A stretch of DNA of 64,000 nucleotides from Litchfieldia salsa (GCF_900104555.1 NZ_FNJU01000013.1:1-64000), one strand, 5' to 3'. Numbered from the stretch's first letter, positions 34,362 through 44,338 are shown. Made by a program: numbers and translations. Notes: generated by a model from the sequence alone, not told the origin.

Positions 34362-36146
34362 ATGACAAAAGCGACTGAAGGGTATATCAAAGGCGGGGCC
34401 TTTTTAATTGAGGATATTGAAGCAAATCGTATATTTACACCAGAGGACTTCAATGAAGAACATGTGATGATTGCTAAAACAACCGAAGATTTTATTACAG
34501 GAGAAGTAAGGCCGAAAATTGAGGAAATTGAAAATCATAACTTTGATATTTCAGTTAAATTACTGAAGCAAGCAGGTGAGTTAGGTTTATTGGGAGTAGA
34601 TGTGCCTGAAGAATATGGTGGTCTTGGGTTAGACAAGATCAGTTCTGCTATTATAACTGAAAAGTTCTCAGGGGCAGGTGGGTTTTCGCTTTCATATGGT
34701 GCACATGTTGGGATAGGTTCCTTACCAATTGTCTTATTTGGAAATGAAGACCAAAAACAAAAATACTTACCAACGCTTGCTACTGGAGAAAAACTAGCTG
34801 CATATGCACTAACAGAGCCAGGATCTGGTTCAGATGCGCTTGGAGCAAAAACAACAGCGAAGTTAAATGCAGAAGGCACTCATTATATTCTAAATGGAGA
34901 AAAGCAGTGGATTACTAATGCAGGATTTGCAGATGTATTTATTGTTTATGCCAAAGTAGATGGTGAGCACTTCTCGACATTCATTGTTGAAAGAGGGCTC
35001 CAAGGGGTTACAACTGGACCGGAAGAAAAGAAGATGGGAATCAAAGGGTCATCAACTCGAACACTAATCCTAGAAGACGTGCAAGTTCCAAAGGAGAACC
35101 TTTTAGGTGAACTTGGTAAAGGGCACGTTATTGCGTTTAATATTTTGAATATAGGCCGATATAAACTTGCAGTTGGAACAGTTGGTGGCTCGAAAAACGT
35201 AATCGAGCTTGCAGTGAAATATGCAAATCAACGTGAGCAGTTCAAAACACCAATTTCACAGTTTTCCCTGATTCAAGAAAAATTAGCTAATATGGCAATA
35301 AAGACGTATGCAACGGAAAGTTCTGTCTACCGTACAGTAGGACTCTATGAAGACCGAATGGGGCAATTAACAGACGATGAGAGTAAAGATGGGAAATCAA
35401 TTGCAAAAGCAGTGTCAGAATACGCAATTGAATGTTCATTAAATAAAGTATTTGGGTCTGAAACACTTGATTACTGTGTAGATGAAGGCGTTCAAATTCA
35501 CGGTGGCTATGGATTTATGGCGGAGTATGAAATTGAAAGAGCATATCGTGATTCGCGTATCAATCGGATTTTTGAAGGAACAAATGAAATCAATCGTCTA
35601 CTAGTACCAGGAACTTTCCTAAGAAAGGCCTTTAAGGGGGAACTTCCATTACTACAAAAGGCACAGTCACTTCAAGAAGAATTAATGATGTTAATGCCAG
35701 AAGAGGTTGGAGATGGTGTGTTAGAGCAAGAGAAGTATCTACTTCGCAATGCTAAGAAGATTGGATTAATGATTGCAGGTGTAGCCGTTCAAAAATATGG
35801 GAAGAGCATCGAGAAAGAACAAGAGGTCTTGGCAAATATAGCAGATATCGTAAGTAATATATATGCCATGGAATCAGCAATTCTCCGCACTGAGAAGGCA
35901 ATTAATAAAACCAACATTGAAAAAAACCAACAAAAACTACGGTACACCCAAGTATATTGTCAGGAAGCATTTAATGAAATTGAAGCACATGCAAAAGAAA
36001 CACTGATTGCAACAGAGCAAGGCGACGCATTGCGTATGATGCTATCAGCATTGCGTAAATTCACACGCTTCACACCGATTAATGTCATTGCGAAAAAACG
36101 AGAAATTGCCGCGAGTTTAATCGCAGCAGAAAAATATACACTATAG
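34362..36146 (+). CDS. fadE: Acyl-CoA dehydrogenase FadE
   Basis: 594 residues, longer than the usual 380-residue enzyme because of an extra C-terminal helical domain, as in B. subtilis FadE. FAD/substrate motifs are visible: [12 protein letters not shown] (about 145-156), [11 protein letters not shown] and the catalytic-base region [18 protein letters not shown]. It performs the first oxidation step of beta-oxidation and passes electrons to ETF. The ATG follows AAAGGAGGA. Confidence 0.95.
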   Translation: MTKATEGYIKGGAFLIEDIEANRIFTPEDFNEEHVMIAKTTEDFITGEVRPKIEEIENHNFDISVKLLKQAGELGLLGVDVPEEYGGLGLDKISSAIITEKFSGAGGFSLSYGAHVGIGSLPIVLFGNEDQKQKYLPTLATGEKLAAYALTEPGSGSDALGAKTTAKLNAEGTHYILNGEKQWITNAGFADVFIVYAKVDGEHFSTFIVERGLQGVTTGPEEKKMGIKGSSTRTLILEDVQVPKENLLGELGKGHVIAFNILNIGRYKLAVGTVGGSKNVIELAVKYANQREQFKTPISQFSLIQEKLANMAIKTYATESSVYRTVGLYEDRMGQLTDDESKDGKSIAKAVSEYAIECSLNKVFGSETLDYCVDEGVQIHGGYGFMAEYEIERAYRDSRINRIFEGTNEINRLLVPGTFLRKAFKGELPLLQKAQSLQEELMMLMPEEVGDGVLEQEKYLLRNAKKIGLMIAGVAVQKYGKSIEKEQEVLANIADIVSNIYAMESAILRTEKAINKTNIEKNQQKLRYTQVYCQEAFNEIEAHAKETLIATEQGDALRMMLSALRKFTRFTPINVIAKKREIAASLIAAEKYTL

Positions 36147-36159
36147 TTATGTTCCAAAT

Positions 36160-36217
36160 TGCTATGAGACTAACCCGTAAAAGTGCCTAGCACTTATCTT
36201 ATGGGATGGTCTTTTTA
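36160..36217 (+). terminator. Terminator of the fadNAE operon
   Basis: AGACTAACCC pairs with GGGATGGTCT around a second hairpin (AAGTGCCTAGCACTT), followed by TTTTTAA. Confidence 0.75.
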
Positions 36218-36240
36218 ATATTAAAATTTTGCACTCAGTT

Positions 36241-36363
36241 TTAGTGTCTAGCTTCAGCGCCTAGCCCCTCGGGGTCATAAGTCAAATCACTTCAGAAACC
36301 AAGGTTTCCTGCGTGATTCGCCTTATGCCTGTCGGGGCTGAACGAGGCGCTTACGCTATTCTT
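36241..36363. repeat. Family A hairpin repeat (copy 2, complete)
   Basis: A complete copy running from TTAGTGTCTAGC to GCTATTCTT, with outer arms AGCGCC/GGCGCT and inner arms CATAAG/CTTATG and AATCAC/GTGATT. The gap 36147-36449 holds only this and the terminator. Confidence 0.82.
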
Positions 36364-36449
36364 ACAATAAGATATTATGAATTGGACAAGTCATGTGTTA
36401 AAATACTAAATTAGAATGGAATGATTTACTAAGATTGGTGGTGAGGTAA

Positions 36450-36809
36450 TTGACCTTAACATTTTATTGGTATCCAAAATGTAGTACATGTCGCAATGCA
36501 AAGAAACTGTTAGAAGAACACAATATTTCGTTTGAAGAAGTACATATTGTTGAGAATAATCCAACACGAGAAGTATTAACCGATCTATATCAAAAGAGTG
36601 GTCTTGAATTAAAAAAATTCTTTAATACAAGTGGACAAAAATATCGTGAACTTGGATTAAAAGATAAAATGAAGACGAGTACTGATGAGGAATTATTAGA
36701 TCTATTAGCTACTGATGGTATGCTTGTGAAACGACCGCTTTTAACAAATGGCGAGAAAGTAACTGTCGGGTTTAATGAGAAGATGTACAAGGACAATTGG
36801 TTGTCTTAA
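36450..36809 (+). CDS. yusI: ArsC/Spx-family protein YusI
   Basis: 119 residues of the thioredoxin-fold ArsC/Spx family with Cys-Ser-Thr-Cys (CSTC) at residues 11-14. The gene order fadE-yusI-gcvH matches B. subtilis. It lacks the wider features of a proven arsenate reductase and the role is unknown; Spx-type redox regulation is an alternative. A TTG start follows GGTGGTGAGG. Confidence 0.85.
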   Translation: MTLTFYWYPKCSTCRNAKKLLEEHNISFEEVHIVENNPTREVLTDLYQKSGLELKKFFNTSGQKYRELGLKDKMKTSTDEELLDLLATDGMLVKRPLLTNGEKVTVGFNEKMYKDNWLS

Positions 36810-36876
36810 ATTGAATTAAAAGATTTATAACGAATCTTTTAAGTATAAATTATACATACTGTGGAGGGAATATAAC

Positions 36877-37260
36877 ATGAATACGCCAAAAGAATTACGT
36901 TATTCTGAAGAACATGAATGGGTTAAGGTCGAAGGTAACAAAGTACGTATCGGAATTACCGATTTTGCACAATCTGAACTAGGTGATATTGTATTTGTTG
37001 AGTTACCAGAAGTTGGGGATGAAATTAAAGCAGACGAGCCTTTTGGAAGTGTTGAATCAGTAAAAACGGTTTCTGAGTTATATGCTCCAATTAGTGGTAA
37101 AATTGTTGAAATCAATGAAAACCTTGATGACAGTCCTGAATTCGTTAATGAATCTCCATACGAAAAAGCATGGATGGTTGTAATTGAACCATCTGATGAG
37201 AGCCAAATTGAGAAATTAATGACTGCTGAACAGTATGAAGAAATGATAAATGAAGATTAA
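36877..37260 (+). CDS. gcvH: Glycine cleavage system H protein
   Basis: 127 residues. The lipoyl-carrying Lys63 is in [14 protein letters not shown]. GcvH shuttles the aminomethyl group between the P, T and L proteins and in Bacillus also relays lipoate/octanoate to other enzymes through LipL. The other gcv genes are not here, as usual in Bacillus, which favours the lipoyl-relay role. The ATG follows GGAGGG. Confidence 0.96.
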   Translation: MNTPKELRYSEEHEWVKVEGNKVRIGITDFAQSELGDIVFVELPEVGDEIKADEPFGSVESVKTVSELYAPISGKIVEINENLDDSPEFVNESPYEKAWMVVIEPSDESQIEKLMTAEQYEEMINED

Positions 37261-37269
37261 ATTCTAGGT

Positions 37270-37314
37270 AAAGCTGATTTGTATGGAGAAATCCTCGCAA
37301 ATCAGCTTTTTTGT
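37270..37314 (+). terminator. Terminator of gcvH
   Basis: AAGCTGATTTG...CAAATCAGCTT, 11-bp stem, followed by TTTTG. Confidence 0.88.
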
Positions 37315-37349
37315 ACTATTTAGCTGTTTTCACGGACTTTGTACCATGG

Positions 37350-37490
37350 TAGTCGACTTCCACTGCAGATGCGATCTTTCCGCGGGGCAGGCGATGAGCC
37401 TCCTCGTCGCAAGCTCCTGCGGGGTCTCATCTGTCCTGCACATCCCGCAGGAGTCTCGCATCTTCCGTTCCAATCGACTAAAATAATATA
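37350..37490. repeat. GC-rich palindromic repeat, family C (copy 2, inverted)
   Basis: Bounded by TAGTCGA and TCGACTA. The core (CCGCGGGGCAGG...GAGCCTCCTC...CCCGCAGGAGTC) is the reverse complement of the copy at 28054-28182. The ends differ from that copy, so the core is conserved better than the termini. Confidence 0.72.
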
Positions 37491-37526
37491 AGTGTTTGTG
37501 AAGGCAACGATCTTTTAGAAACTGAG

Positions 37527-37886
37527 CTAATTCTGCATATATCGAATGTAACTGAAGTTTGAGGTTGCAACGCTTTTTAGTATTTTTCCCTCTTGGTCTT
37601 TGTAAATTTCGTATTCTTGATACTCTTCTACAATATACCCACCAACAACTTTCGTATCGACAAGTTTGTTTTCTAGTGTTGGCAAGATTGACCCAATTAG
37701 ATCTTCTTCTTCTTCTTCAACATGTTCACCTGAGGTAGTTTGCTCTTCATGAACAGCAGGATAGTTGGTGACGAAGCTGGCGGTACTTTCTTCTTGTACT
37801 AAAGTTGTCTCTAGATAAGCTGTGATACCAATTATGAATATTAAAAAAAGAAAACTAAATATGAGTGAAGTTGTTTTTGATAACAA
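37527..37886 (-). CDS. Membrane-anchored protein of unknown function
   Basis: 119 residues. An N-terminal hydrophobic segment (about 5-25) is followed by an acidic linker (HVEEEEEDLIGSILP) and a small domain rich in Tyr/Glu (VEEYQEYEIYKDQEG). I do not recognise the family. It is probably extracytoplasmic. A TTG start follows AAAGGAG. It is a single gene divergent from yusG and has no counterpart that I can name in the B. subtilis yus region. Confidence 0.65.
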   Translation of the reverse strand: MLSKTTSLIFSFLFLIFIIGITAYLETTLVQEESTASFVTNYPAVHEEQTTSGEHVEEEEEDLIGSILPTLENKLVDTKVVGGYIVEEYQEYEIYKDQEGKILKSVATSNFSYIRYMQN

Positions 37887-38042
37887 GGAATAAACTCCTT
37901 TCCATAAGCGGTCATTACTCTATCATACGCATGTCCTAACAGTAAATATGACTACGAATTAGTGCTTTGTGGAAATAATCGTTAGATTATCATTTAGATA
38001 AATGCAGACAATAATAATATCTTTTAAAAAGAGGTGTTATAG

Positions 38043-38288
38043 ATGGTACTTGAGAAAAAAAGATTAGACATAACAGATCGTGTTGTTGGAAAGCTTGGAC
38101 CAAATAACATGGATTTATATTTGGAGAATGAACTGATCGGAAAAATGAGTCTTTCAGATGAAGGAAACCGTTATGAATTGAACAACGGATTTGAAGAAGA
38201 GCAAAATAAGATTTATCAATACGTTGATATTACGACAGGTCCTGATCAAAAGTATGTAGATTGTGATGATGAAAATGGTTGGTGTTAA
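38043..38288 (+). CDS. yusG: YusG-like protein (DUF2553)
   Basis: 81 residues, acidic, no membrane segment; matches the Bacillus YusG family in length, sequence style and place between gcvH and yusF. Function unknown. The ATG follows AAAGAGGTG. Confidence 0.78.
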   Translation: MVLEKKRLDITDRVVGKLGPNNMDLYLENELIGKMSLSDEGNRYELNNGFEEEQNKIYQYVDITTGPDQKYVDCDDENGWC

Positions 38289-38468
38289 GACAGCGGGATA
38301 AGCCTCTGTCTTTTTTTTACAAAATAGGTACTAAGAAAAATGGTTAAACCATAACCATAGGGTAAGCTAAAGCATACTATAAATATTACTTCTAGCTCTA
38401 AAGGAATAAACCGATCTTCGGAGAAATATATATATAACGGTTTTACAACAAAAAATAGGGTGATTATT

Positions 38469-38816
38469 TTGTGCATAGAGGAAATCGAGAGAGTGCTAAT
38501 TGTTGAAGGAAAATCTGATAAAATTAAAGTTGAAACAGTCATGAAGGATTCTATTGAAATTATTTGTACAAATGGAACAATTAGTATTTCAAAGCTAGAT
38601 GAGCTCATTGAGTATTTATTTAATAAAGAAGTGTATATACTTGTGGATTCAGATGATTCGGGGGAAAAGCTTCGAAAACAGTTTAAAAGAGAACTTCCAG
38701 AAGCAGAGCATTTATATATTGATAAAACCTATCGAGAAGTAGCATGTGCTCCAGAACAGCACATTGCAACAGTTTTACTAGGAGCAGACATTGATGTTCA
38801 TGCAGATTTTCTATAA
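38469..38816 (+). CDS. yusF: Toprim-domain protein YusF
   Basis: 115 residues forming one Toprim domain: the glutamate motif VLIVEGKSDK near the start and the D-x-D motif LVDSDDSG in the middle. This is the size of the RNase M5-like small Toprim proteins; YusF's role is unknown. The start is uncertain: TTG 38469 has AGGG at a reasonable distance, and GTG 38460 is in the same frame. Confidence 0.82.
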   Translation: MCIEEIERVLIVEGKSDKIKVETVMKDSIEIICTNGTISISKLDELIEYLFNKEVYILVDSDDSGEKLRKQFKRELPEAEHLYIDKTYREVACAPEQHIATVLLGADIDVHADFL

Positions 38817-38899
38817 TTAAGTCGATTCTATTCATTAAGAAGCTCTTTTTTTGTTAAAATGGTTATTAAATAATCATGGAGATAGGGAATGAGAAGAAT

Positions 38900-39205
38900 A
38901 TGAAGGAATGGACAAGAGAAGATATTGAGCAAAATCTAAGTAATAACGAATTAACTTATGTTTATTTATATACCCCAATGTGTGGTACCTGTCAGATGGC
39001 AAAAAAGATGCTAGAGGTAGTCGATGAATTACTACCTAATCTAGACATAGGACAATGTAATTTAAATTATTTACCTGAAAAAGCAAGAGAATGGGAAATA
39101 GAAAGTGTACCTTGCTTACTCACCTTTAGCCAAGGACAAATGACAGAAAAAATATATGCGTTTAAATCAGTTGATTATTTATATTCAAAACTGAAAGCCA
39201 ACTAA
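38900..39205 (+). CDS. yusE: Thioredoxin-like protein YusE
   Basis: 101 residues, thioredoxin fold with the redox pair Cys-Gly-Thr-Cys (MCGTC) and the cis-Pro motif SVPCLL. It is a cytosolic thiol-disulfide protein of unknown partner. ATG 38900 is taken because GGGAATGAGAAG lies before it; ATG 38876 has no site. Order yusG-yusF-yusE matches B. subtilis. A short hairpin (CTCC/GGAG) and T8 at 39207-39228 may terminate it. Confidence 0.85.
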   Translation: MKEWTREDIEQNLSNNELTYVYLYTPMCGTCQMAKKMLEVVDELLPNLDIGQCNLNYLPEKAREWEIESVPCLLTFSQGQMTEKIYAFKSVDYLYSKLKAN

Positions 39206-39231
39206 TCTCCTGCGGGAGGTTTTTTTTGTTT

Positions 39232-39440
39232 GGCTGCTACGTATAGATTGTTGCTTAGAAACCCGCAGGCTGAATAGACTCCGCGTCCGGCGGGTGACCA
39301 GTGAGCCTCCTCGTCGCTGAATCTCCTTTGGTGTATCACTTTGGCCACTGATCCCGCAGGAGTCTACGTGTATTCAGCCTGCTTGTACCTACTATTCAAT
39401 GTTTTTGTGTATAAAACACTAAACTGTAAGTTTGTTCTCA
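39232..39440. mobile_element. MITE-like element, family B (copy 4, inverted, degenerate)
   Basis: Begins GGCTGCTACG (a diverged terminal repeat) and carries the GC-rich palindrome at 39259-39381; the far end near 39440 has lost its terminal repeat. It occupies most of the 330-bp gap between yusE and the MFS gene. An in-frame ORF extension of the MFS gene through it is not credible. Confidence 0.72.
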
Positions 39441-39451
39441 ATTTTGTCGTT

Positions 39452-39479
39452 GCTTTTATTTTGAAAAAAGGTATGATAT
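39452..39479 (+). promoter_or_regulatory. Possible promoter of the MFS gene
   Basis: TTGCTT and TATGAT are spaced by 16 bp, just downstream of the MITE remnant. Transcription would begin near 39482, directly before GGGAGG. Weak by itself. Confidence 0.35.
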
Positions 39480-39535
39480 TTAGGGAGGCGAAATTGTTTT
39501 TAGCTCTTAAGAATGAACGACGAAAGGTAGAAAAA

Positions 39536-40816
39536 ATGCAGATAATGACAGATTGGAAACATCAATTTGGAGCCTATAATCTAAATATAAGGTTATTTTT
39601 TATTACAAATATATGTACCCAAATCGGAATGGGTATTTTTATGGTTATTTATAATTTCTATATACGTGAGTTAGGATTTAATGAACACCTTAATGGGAAT
39701 ATCATTGCAATGACAGCTCTTGCTTCAGCAATTATATTAATACCAGCTGGAATAATTAGTGATAAACTAGGTAGAAAAAATGTAATGATGCTTGGAATTA
39801 TTGTCACCACTGCCGCACTTATATGTAGAAGTTTATTTGAAATAGAATCGTTCCTTTTAGTGTCAGCGTTTATTGCTGGATTAGCTACTGCTTTTATTCA
39901 AGTTTCAGCCATTCCGTGGCTTGCAGAAAACTCAAGTCACACCCAGCGTGTGCAGTTATTTAGTTATCATGCTGCCGTCATGATGATTGCCAATGTCATT
40001 GGAAATGTTACAGGAGGAGTTTTAACAGACCTTTTTACATATGTTTTTAATATCGAAGCTATATGGAGTGTAAGATTGACTCTCCTAATTGCTGCAATTA
40101 TTTTTTGTATGGGAATAGTACCAATCTTTAAAATGACTGAGAAAAAGAGGGTAATTGAACTCAATGATACGGGAAAAAGAAACCCGATAAAAATGTCATG
40201 GCTCAGGAATAAGAAGCATTTTAAGTTGATTCTCCTATTTGCAGTAGCACAGTTGCTAATTGGATTTGGTTCTGGATTAGTCATTCCATACTTGAATTTA
40301 TATTTTGCTGACCGTTTTAATACAAGTAACTCTACTATTGGAATAATCCTGTCATTAGGCCAGGCTGCGACAGCTATTGCAATGCTTGTTGGTCCGTTAG
40401 TAGTTAAACGAGTGGGTGAGGTTCGGGCAGTCGTTTATCTTCAATTACTATCATTACCATTTTTGTTATTAACCGCTTATACAGAAAGTCTTTTAATTGC
40501 TACGATAGGGTTTTTATTTAGACAAGCTCTTATGAATGCAGGAAATCCTATACAAATGTCCTTAATGATGTCCAAGGTTGACGATTCAATGAAAGGATTA
40601 GCTAATTCAGTCAATCAAATGGTATTCCAATTAGGCTGGGCGTTTATGGGACCTGTATCAACTTCAATCGTAGTGCTATATGGATCATATTGGGGATATG
40701 CTTATGTATTTAGTATAACTGCTGGCCTATATTTGATCGGTTCCCTTTATTTTTATTTCGTGTTTAAGTCTAGTTCTAAACTGAGGGTTCAGCAATCTCT
40801 TGCAAAGAGTTCGTAA
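39536..40816 (+). CDS. MFS transporter of unknown substrate
   Basis: 426 residues with twelve predicted membrane segments; the loop 2-3 signature is GIISDKLGRKNVMMLG. It resembles generic MFS permeases/drug exporters. The start is ambiguous: ATG 39536 has AAAGGT upstream, while TTG 39494 in frame has a better GGGAGGCG but would add 14 residues. The AT-rich stretch 40817-40968 downstream holds no gene. Confidence 0.82.
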   Translation: MQIMTDWKHQFGAYNLNIRLFFITNICTQIGMGIFMVIYNFYIRELGFNEHLNGNIIAMTALASAIILIPAGIISDKLGRKNVMMLGIIVTTAALICRSLFEIESFLLVSAFIAGLATAFIQVSAIPWLAENSSHTQRVQLFSYHAAVMMIANVIGNVTGGVLTDLFTYVFNIEAIWSVRLTLLIAAIIFCMGIVPIFKMTEKKRVIELNDTGKRNPIKMSWLRNKKHFKLILLFAVAQLLIGFGSGLVIPYLNLYFADRFNTSNSTIGIILSLGQAATAIAMLVGPLVVKRVGEVRAVVYLQLLSLPFLLLTAYTESLLIATIGFLFRQALMNAGNPIQMSLMMSKVDDSMKGLANSVNQMVFQLGWAFMGPVSTSIVVLYGSYWGYAYVFSITAGLYLIGSLYFYFVFKSSSKLRVQQSLAKSS

Positions 40817-40968
40817 ATGTGACATATTTCTCGGGAAATTAATACAAATTGATTCATTCTCCAATCTGTTTTATCATTAATTTTACAACCTTGAGTAAAA
40901 TGTCGATTAACAAAATACATATTCTGCCATCGTGTTTATGAAAATTTAATATTATTAAAATATAATAA

Positions 40969-40997
40969 TTGACAAGTTTTTTTTTCTGTTATACAAT
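40969..40997 (+). promoter_or_regulatory. Promoter of the metNIQ operon
   Basis: TTGACA (40969-40974), a 17-bp T-rich spacer and TACAAT (40992-40997), placed about 35 bp before the riboswitch. Confidence 0.75.
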
Positions 40998-41030
40998 CAC
41001 GAACATGATGAAAAAAACAATTTAATAATT

Positions 41031-41190
41031 GCTCTTATTAAGAGTGGTGGAGGGATGTGCCCTATGAAGCCCGGCAACCGTCAACGATGTTGAAATGGTG
41101 CCAATTCACACAAAGCATTGCTTTGGGAAATGAGAGGAAGGACTTACTAAAATGCCTTTCTGCTCATGTGAGCAAAAAGGTATTTTTTTA
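41031..41190 (+). ncRNA. SAM-I riboswitch (S-box) with transcription terminator
   Basis: The aptamer (41031-41137) has the conserved GTGGAGGGA, CCCTATGAAGCCCGGCAACC and GGTGCCAATTC blocks, and CTCTTA/TGAGAG form P1. A terminator hairpin follows (41149-41190: AATGCCTTT...AAGGTATT plus T7). S-adenosylmethionine binding would favour the terminator and shut off metNIQ downstream. Confidence 0.95.
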
Positions 41191-41269
41191 TTGATTTTAT
41201 ATTTTACATGTTCTAATGATGTTAGTACAAATTAACAATAAAGTAGTTTTATAAAGGACGGTGAAACAT

Positions 41270-42295
41270 GTGATTAGCTTGCAAAATGTTACAAAAGTAT
41301 ATAATACAAAAAATAATAAAGTAACTGCAGTGGATGATATAAATTTAACGATTAATTCTGGTGAAATTTACGGAATTATTGGTTATAGTGGTGCAGGTAA
41401 AAGTACATTAATTCGGCTATTAAATGGTTTAGAAAAACCTAGCAAAGGGTTAATTACTGTTGCAGGACATGAAATAACAAAGGCTAAAGGTGGTTCTCTT
41501 CGAAAAGCAAGACGAGAGATAAGTATGATCTTTCAGCATTTTAATCTCCTCTGGTCTCGTACAGTTAGAGAGAATATTGCATTTCCACTTGAAATAAATG
41601 GGGTGCCTAAAAAGGATCGATTGAAAAGGGTTGATGAGCTTATTAAGCTTGTTGGACTTGAAGGGCGAGAAAATGCGTATCCTTCCCAACTAAGCGGAGG
41701 TCAAAAGCAAAGGGTAGGAATTGCAAGAGCATTGGCAAATAACCCTAAAGTATTATTATGTGATGAAGCAACATCAGCATTGGATCCGCAAACTACTGAT
41801 TCAATCCTTGAGTTGTTAGTTGATATTAATGAAAGATTAGGTTTAACAATTGTATTAATCACACATGAAATGCATGTTATTCGAAAAATTTGTCATCGTG
41901 TCGCAGTGATGGAAAGTGGAATGGTTGTTGAGCAAGGTGAAGTGTTGGATGTCTTTAAAAAACCTAAACAACCAATTACAAAAAGGTTTGTACAACAGGT
42001 AACTGAACCTGAGGAAACGAGAGAAACCATTCAACATTTAGTTGATCAATATCCAAATGGAAAGGTCATCCAATTGTCATTTGTTGGAGAATCAGCTGAA
42101 CAACCCTTGATCACAAATTTAATTCGGAATTTCAATCTTAGTGTAAATATTTTACAAGGGAAGATTTCTCAAACTCAAAACGGATCATATGGTACATTAT
42201 TTATCCATATTGATGGTGAACCAACAGAAGTAGAGAAAGCAATCGAGTATATTGAAAAGTTAGAAGTGGAAGTTGAGGTGATAGCGAATGCTTAG
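41270..42295 (+). CDS. metN: Methionine ABC transporter ATP-binding protein MetN
   Basis: 341 residues. Walker A GYSGAGKST, signature LSGGQKQRVGIARAL and Walker B VLLCDEATSALD are intact, and a C-terminal NIL regulatory domain (about 265-340) follows, which senses methionine. GTG 41270 is chosen because MetN proteins begin MISLxNVxKVY; GTG 41261 is in frame. It overlaps metI by 8 bp and lies behind the SAM riboswitch. Confidence 0.95.
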   Translation: MISLQNVTKVYNTKNNKVTAVDDINLTINSGEIYGIIGYSGAGKSTLIRLLNGLEKPSKGLITVAGHEITKAKGGSLRKARREISMIFQHFNLLWSRTVRENIAFPLEINGVPKKDRLKRVDELIKLVGLEGRENAYPSQLSGGQKQRVGIARALANNPKVLLCDEATSALDPQTTDSILELLVDINERLGLTIVLITHEMHVIRKICHRVAVMESGMVVEQGEVLDVFKKPKQPITKRFVQQVTEPEETRETIQHLVDQYPNGKVIQLSFVGESAEQPLITNLIRNFNLSVNILQGKISQTQNGSYGTLFIHIDGEPTEVEKAIEYIEKLEVEVEVIANA

Positions 42296-42956
42296 TGAGT
42301 TATTACCAGATGTGAAATGGGAAAAGGTTATTATTGCTACAAACGAAACTGTTTATATGACCACTATTTCTGTTATTGCAACTTTTTTATTAGGAATCAT
42401 ACTAGGTTTGTTATTATTTTTAACTGCTAAGGGCAATATATGGGAAAATAAAGGATTAAATAGTGTAATTGCTGCTTTTGTTAATATTTTTAGGTCAATT
42501 CCATTTATCATTTTAATCATTTTACTTATTCCATTTACGAAAGCAATAGTAGGAAGTATGTTAGGTGCAAATGCTGCACTTCCAGCATTGATAATCGGTG
42601 CTGCACCCTTCTATGCAAGGATGGTGGAGATTGCACTTCGAGAAATTGATAAAGGTGTCATTGAGGCAGCAAAGTCAATGGGTGCTAAAACAAGTACAAT
42701 TATTTGGAAAGTTCTACTGCCTGAATCCTTGCCAGCTCTAGTTTCTGGTATTACGGTAACGGCTATTGCATTAGTAGGTTATACAGCGATGGCTGGTGTC
42801 ATTGGTGCAGGTGGATTAGGGAACTTAGCTTATCTTGAAGGCTTCCAACGAAGTAATAGTCAAGTCACTTTAGTTGCAACTGTTTTAATCTTAATTATTG
42901 TTTTTGTTATTCAGTTTATTGGTGACATTGTCACTTCTAAAATAGATAAAAGATAA
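42288..42956 (+). CDS. metI: Methionine ABC transporter permease MetI
   Basis: 222 residues, five membrane segments, with the permease EAA-type motif EAAKSMGAKTSTIIWKVLLPES near 125-146 that contacts MetN. It forms the D/L-methionine channel. Start and end overlap or abut its neighbours, so it is in the metNIQ operon. Called metP in B. subtilis. Confidence 0.94.
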   Translation: MLSELLPDVKWEKVIIATNETVYMTTISVIATFLLGIILGLLLFLTAKGNIWENKGLNSVIAAFVNIFRSIPFIILIILLIPFTKAIVGSMLGANAALPALIIGAAPFYARMVEIALREIDKGVIEAAKSMGAKTSTIIWKVLLPESLPALVSGITVTAIALVGYTAMAGVIGAGGLGNLAYLEGFQRSNSQVTLVATVLILIIVFVIQFIGDIVTSKIDKR

Positions 42957-42978
42957 ATTAAAAAGGGGAGTTCAAAAA

Positions 42979-43836
42979 ATGAAAAAAGTACTTAGTTTCT
43001 TATTTTTAGTAGGATTAGTATTATCTCTTGTTGCTTGCGGTACAGCAACTGAAGAAGAAAACACAACTGGAGCAGATGAAGATGCTACTGGAGATGAGCC
43101 TGTAGAATTAGTTGTTGGAGCATCAAATGTTCCACATGCAGAGATTCTTGAAGAAGCAGTTCCATTATTAGAAGAGCAAGGAATTAACTTAGAAATCGTA
43201 CCATTTCAAGACTATATTTTACCGAACAAAGCACTTGCAGATAAAGAAATTGATGCAAACTACTTCCAACATATTCCATATCTAAATGCACAAATTGCTG
43301 AAAACGGATATGACTTTACAAATGCAGGTGGAATCCACATCGAACCGATTGGTGTATATTCTAAAAAATATAAGTCACTTGAAGAGCTACCAGAAGGCGC
43401 ATTAGTTATTATGAGTAGTTCAGTAGCAGATCATGGACGTATTTTAACAATGTTACAAGATCAAGGACTTCTTACACTTAGAGAAGATCTTGAAGATACA
43501 ACAACTGCTACAATCGATGATATTGCTGAAAACCCTAAAAACATAGAATTCAAAACAGATGTTGAGGCTGCATTATTACCACAAATTTATAACAATGATG
43601 AAGGTGATGCAGTACTAATCAATACAAACTATGCAATTGATGCAGGTTTAAACCCACTTGAAGATGCAATTGCGATAGAAGGTCCAGAATCTCCATATGT
43701 GAATGTAATCGCAGTTCGTACTGGTGATGAAAATTCAGAATCAATTAAAGCTCTAGTGGAAGTGTTACGCTCTGAGCAAATTCAAAACTTCATTAAAGAA
43801 AAATATGAAGGTGCAGTTGTACCTGTATCTGAATAA
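42979..43836 (+). CDS. metQ: Methionine-binding lipoprotein MetQ
   Basis: 285 residues. A lipoprotein signal peptide ends with L-V-A-Cys20. The NlpA-type binding domain shows VGASNVPHAEIL, DANYFQHIPYL and AVRTGDENS. It captures methionine outside the membrane and feeds MetI. The ATG follows AAAAGGGGAG. A strong terminator follows. Confidence 0.95.
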   Translation: MKKVLSFLFLVGLVLSLVACGTATEEENTTGADEDATGDEPVELVVGASNVPHAEILEEAVPLLEEQGINLEIVPFQDYILPNKALADKEIDANYFQHIPYLNAQIAENGYDFTNAGGIHIEPIGVYSKKYKSLEELPEGALVIMSSSVADHGRILTMLQDQGLLTLREDLEDTTTATIDDIAENPKNIEFKTDVEAALLPQIYNNDEGDAVLINTNYAIDAGLNPLEDAIAIEGPESPYVNVIAVRTGDENSESIKALVEVLRSEQIQNFIKEKYEGAVVPVSE

Positions 43837-43844
43837 ATTTTTGT

Positions 43845-43880
43845 AGACTTGATCAGTTCCTGATCAAGTCTTTTTTTTCA
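43845..43880 (+). terminator. Terminator of metNIQ
   Basis: AGACTTGATCA-GTTCC-TGATCAAGTCT, a perfect 11-bp stem, followed by T7. Confidence 0.95.
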
Positions 43881-43911
43881 AAAGGTAAGAAAGTATAAAA
43901 ATTCGAACTTA

Positions 43912-44036
43912 GTTTTGGTGTCTAGCTCCAGCGCCTAGCCCCTCGGGGTCATAAGTCGAATCACTACGGAAAACAAGATTTCCTGCGTGATTCGCCTTAT
44001 GCCTGTCGGGGCTGACCAAGGCGCTTGCGCTTTTCT
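43912..44036. repeat. Family A hairpin repeat (copy 3, complete)
   Basis: Runs from GTGTCTAGCTCCAGCGCC to GGCGCTTGCGCTTTTC and closely matches the copy at 36241-36363. It directly abuts a family B element. Confidence 0.82.
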
Positions 44037-44248
44037 TATGTTATCTTAAAGTTTGTTGTTTTATATAGATATAAACCATTGTGAAGATAGTTACAAGCAG
44101 GCTGAATACACGTAGACTCCTGCGGGACCAGTGGCCAAAGTGAGACCCCACAGGAGCATGAGCGACGAGGAGGCTCACTGGTCACCCGCCGGACGTGGAG
44201 TGTATTCAGCCTGCGGCTTTGAAAGCAACAATCTATACGAAAACAACC
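44036..44248. mobile_element. MITE-like element, family B (copy 5)
   Basis: The core 44098-44218 matches copies 2 and 3 closely; the right end is AAAACAACC and the left end is eroded. Families A and B together fill 43881-44250, and the rest of the 502-bp gap up to 44338 shows nothing more. Confidence 0.75.
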
Positions 44249-44338
44249 TTTTTTTTGAAGAATAAAAAATGCAGGCATATTTCATTTTTCCCGACTCATA
44301 CTAACGAAGATATCATATTACAGAATGGAGTTGTTAAG

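Noticed and set aside
39341-39535. N-terminal extension of the MFS protein
   Set aside because: The extra residues are encoded by the MITE remnant and lie upstream of the likely promoter and ribosome site.
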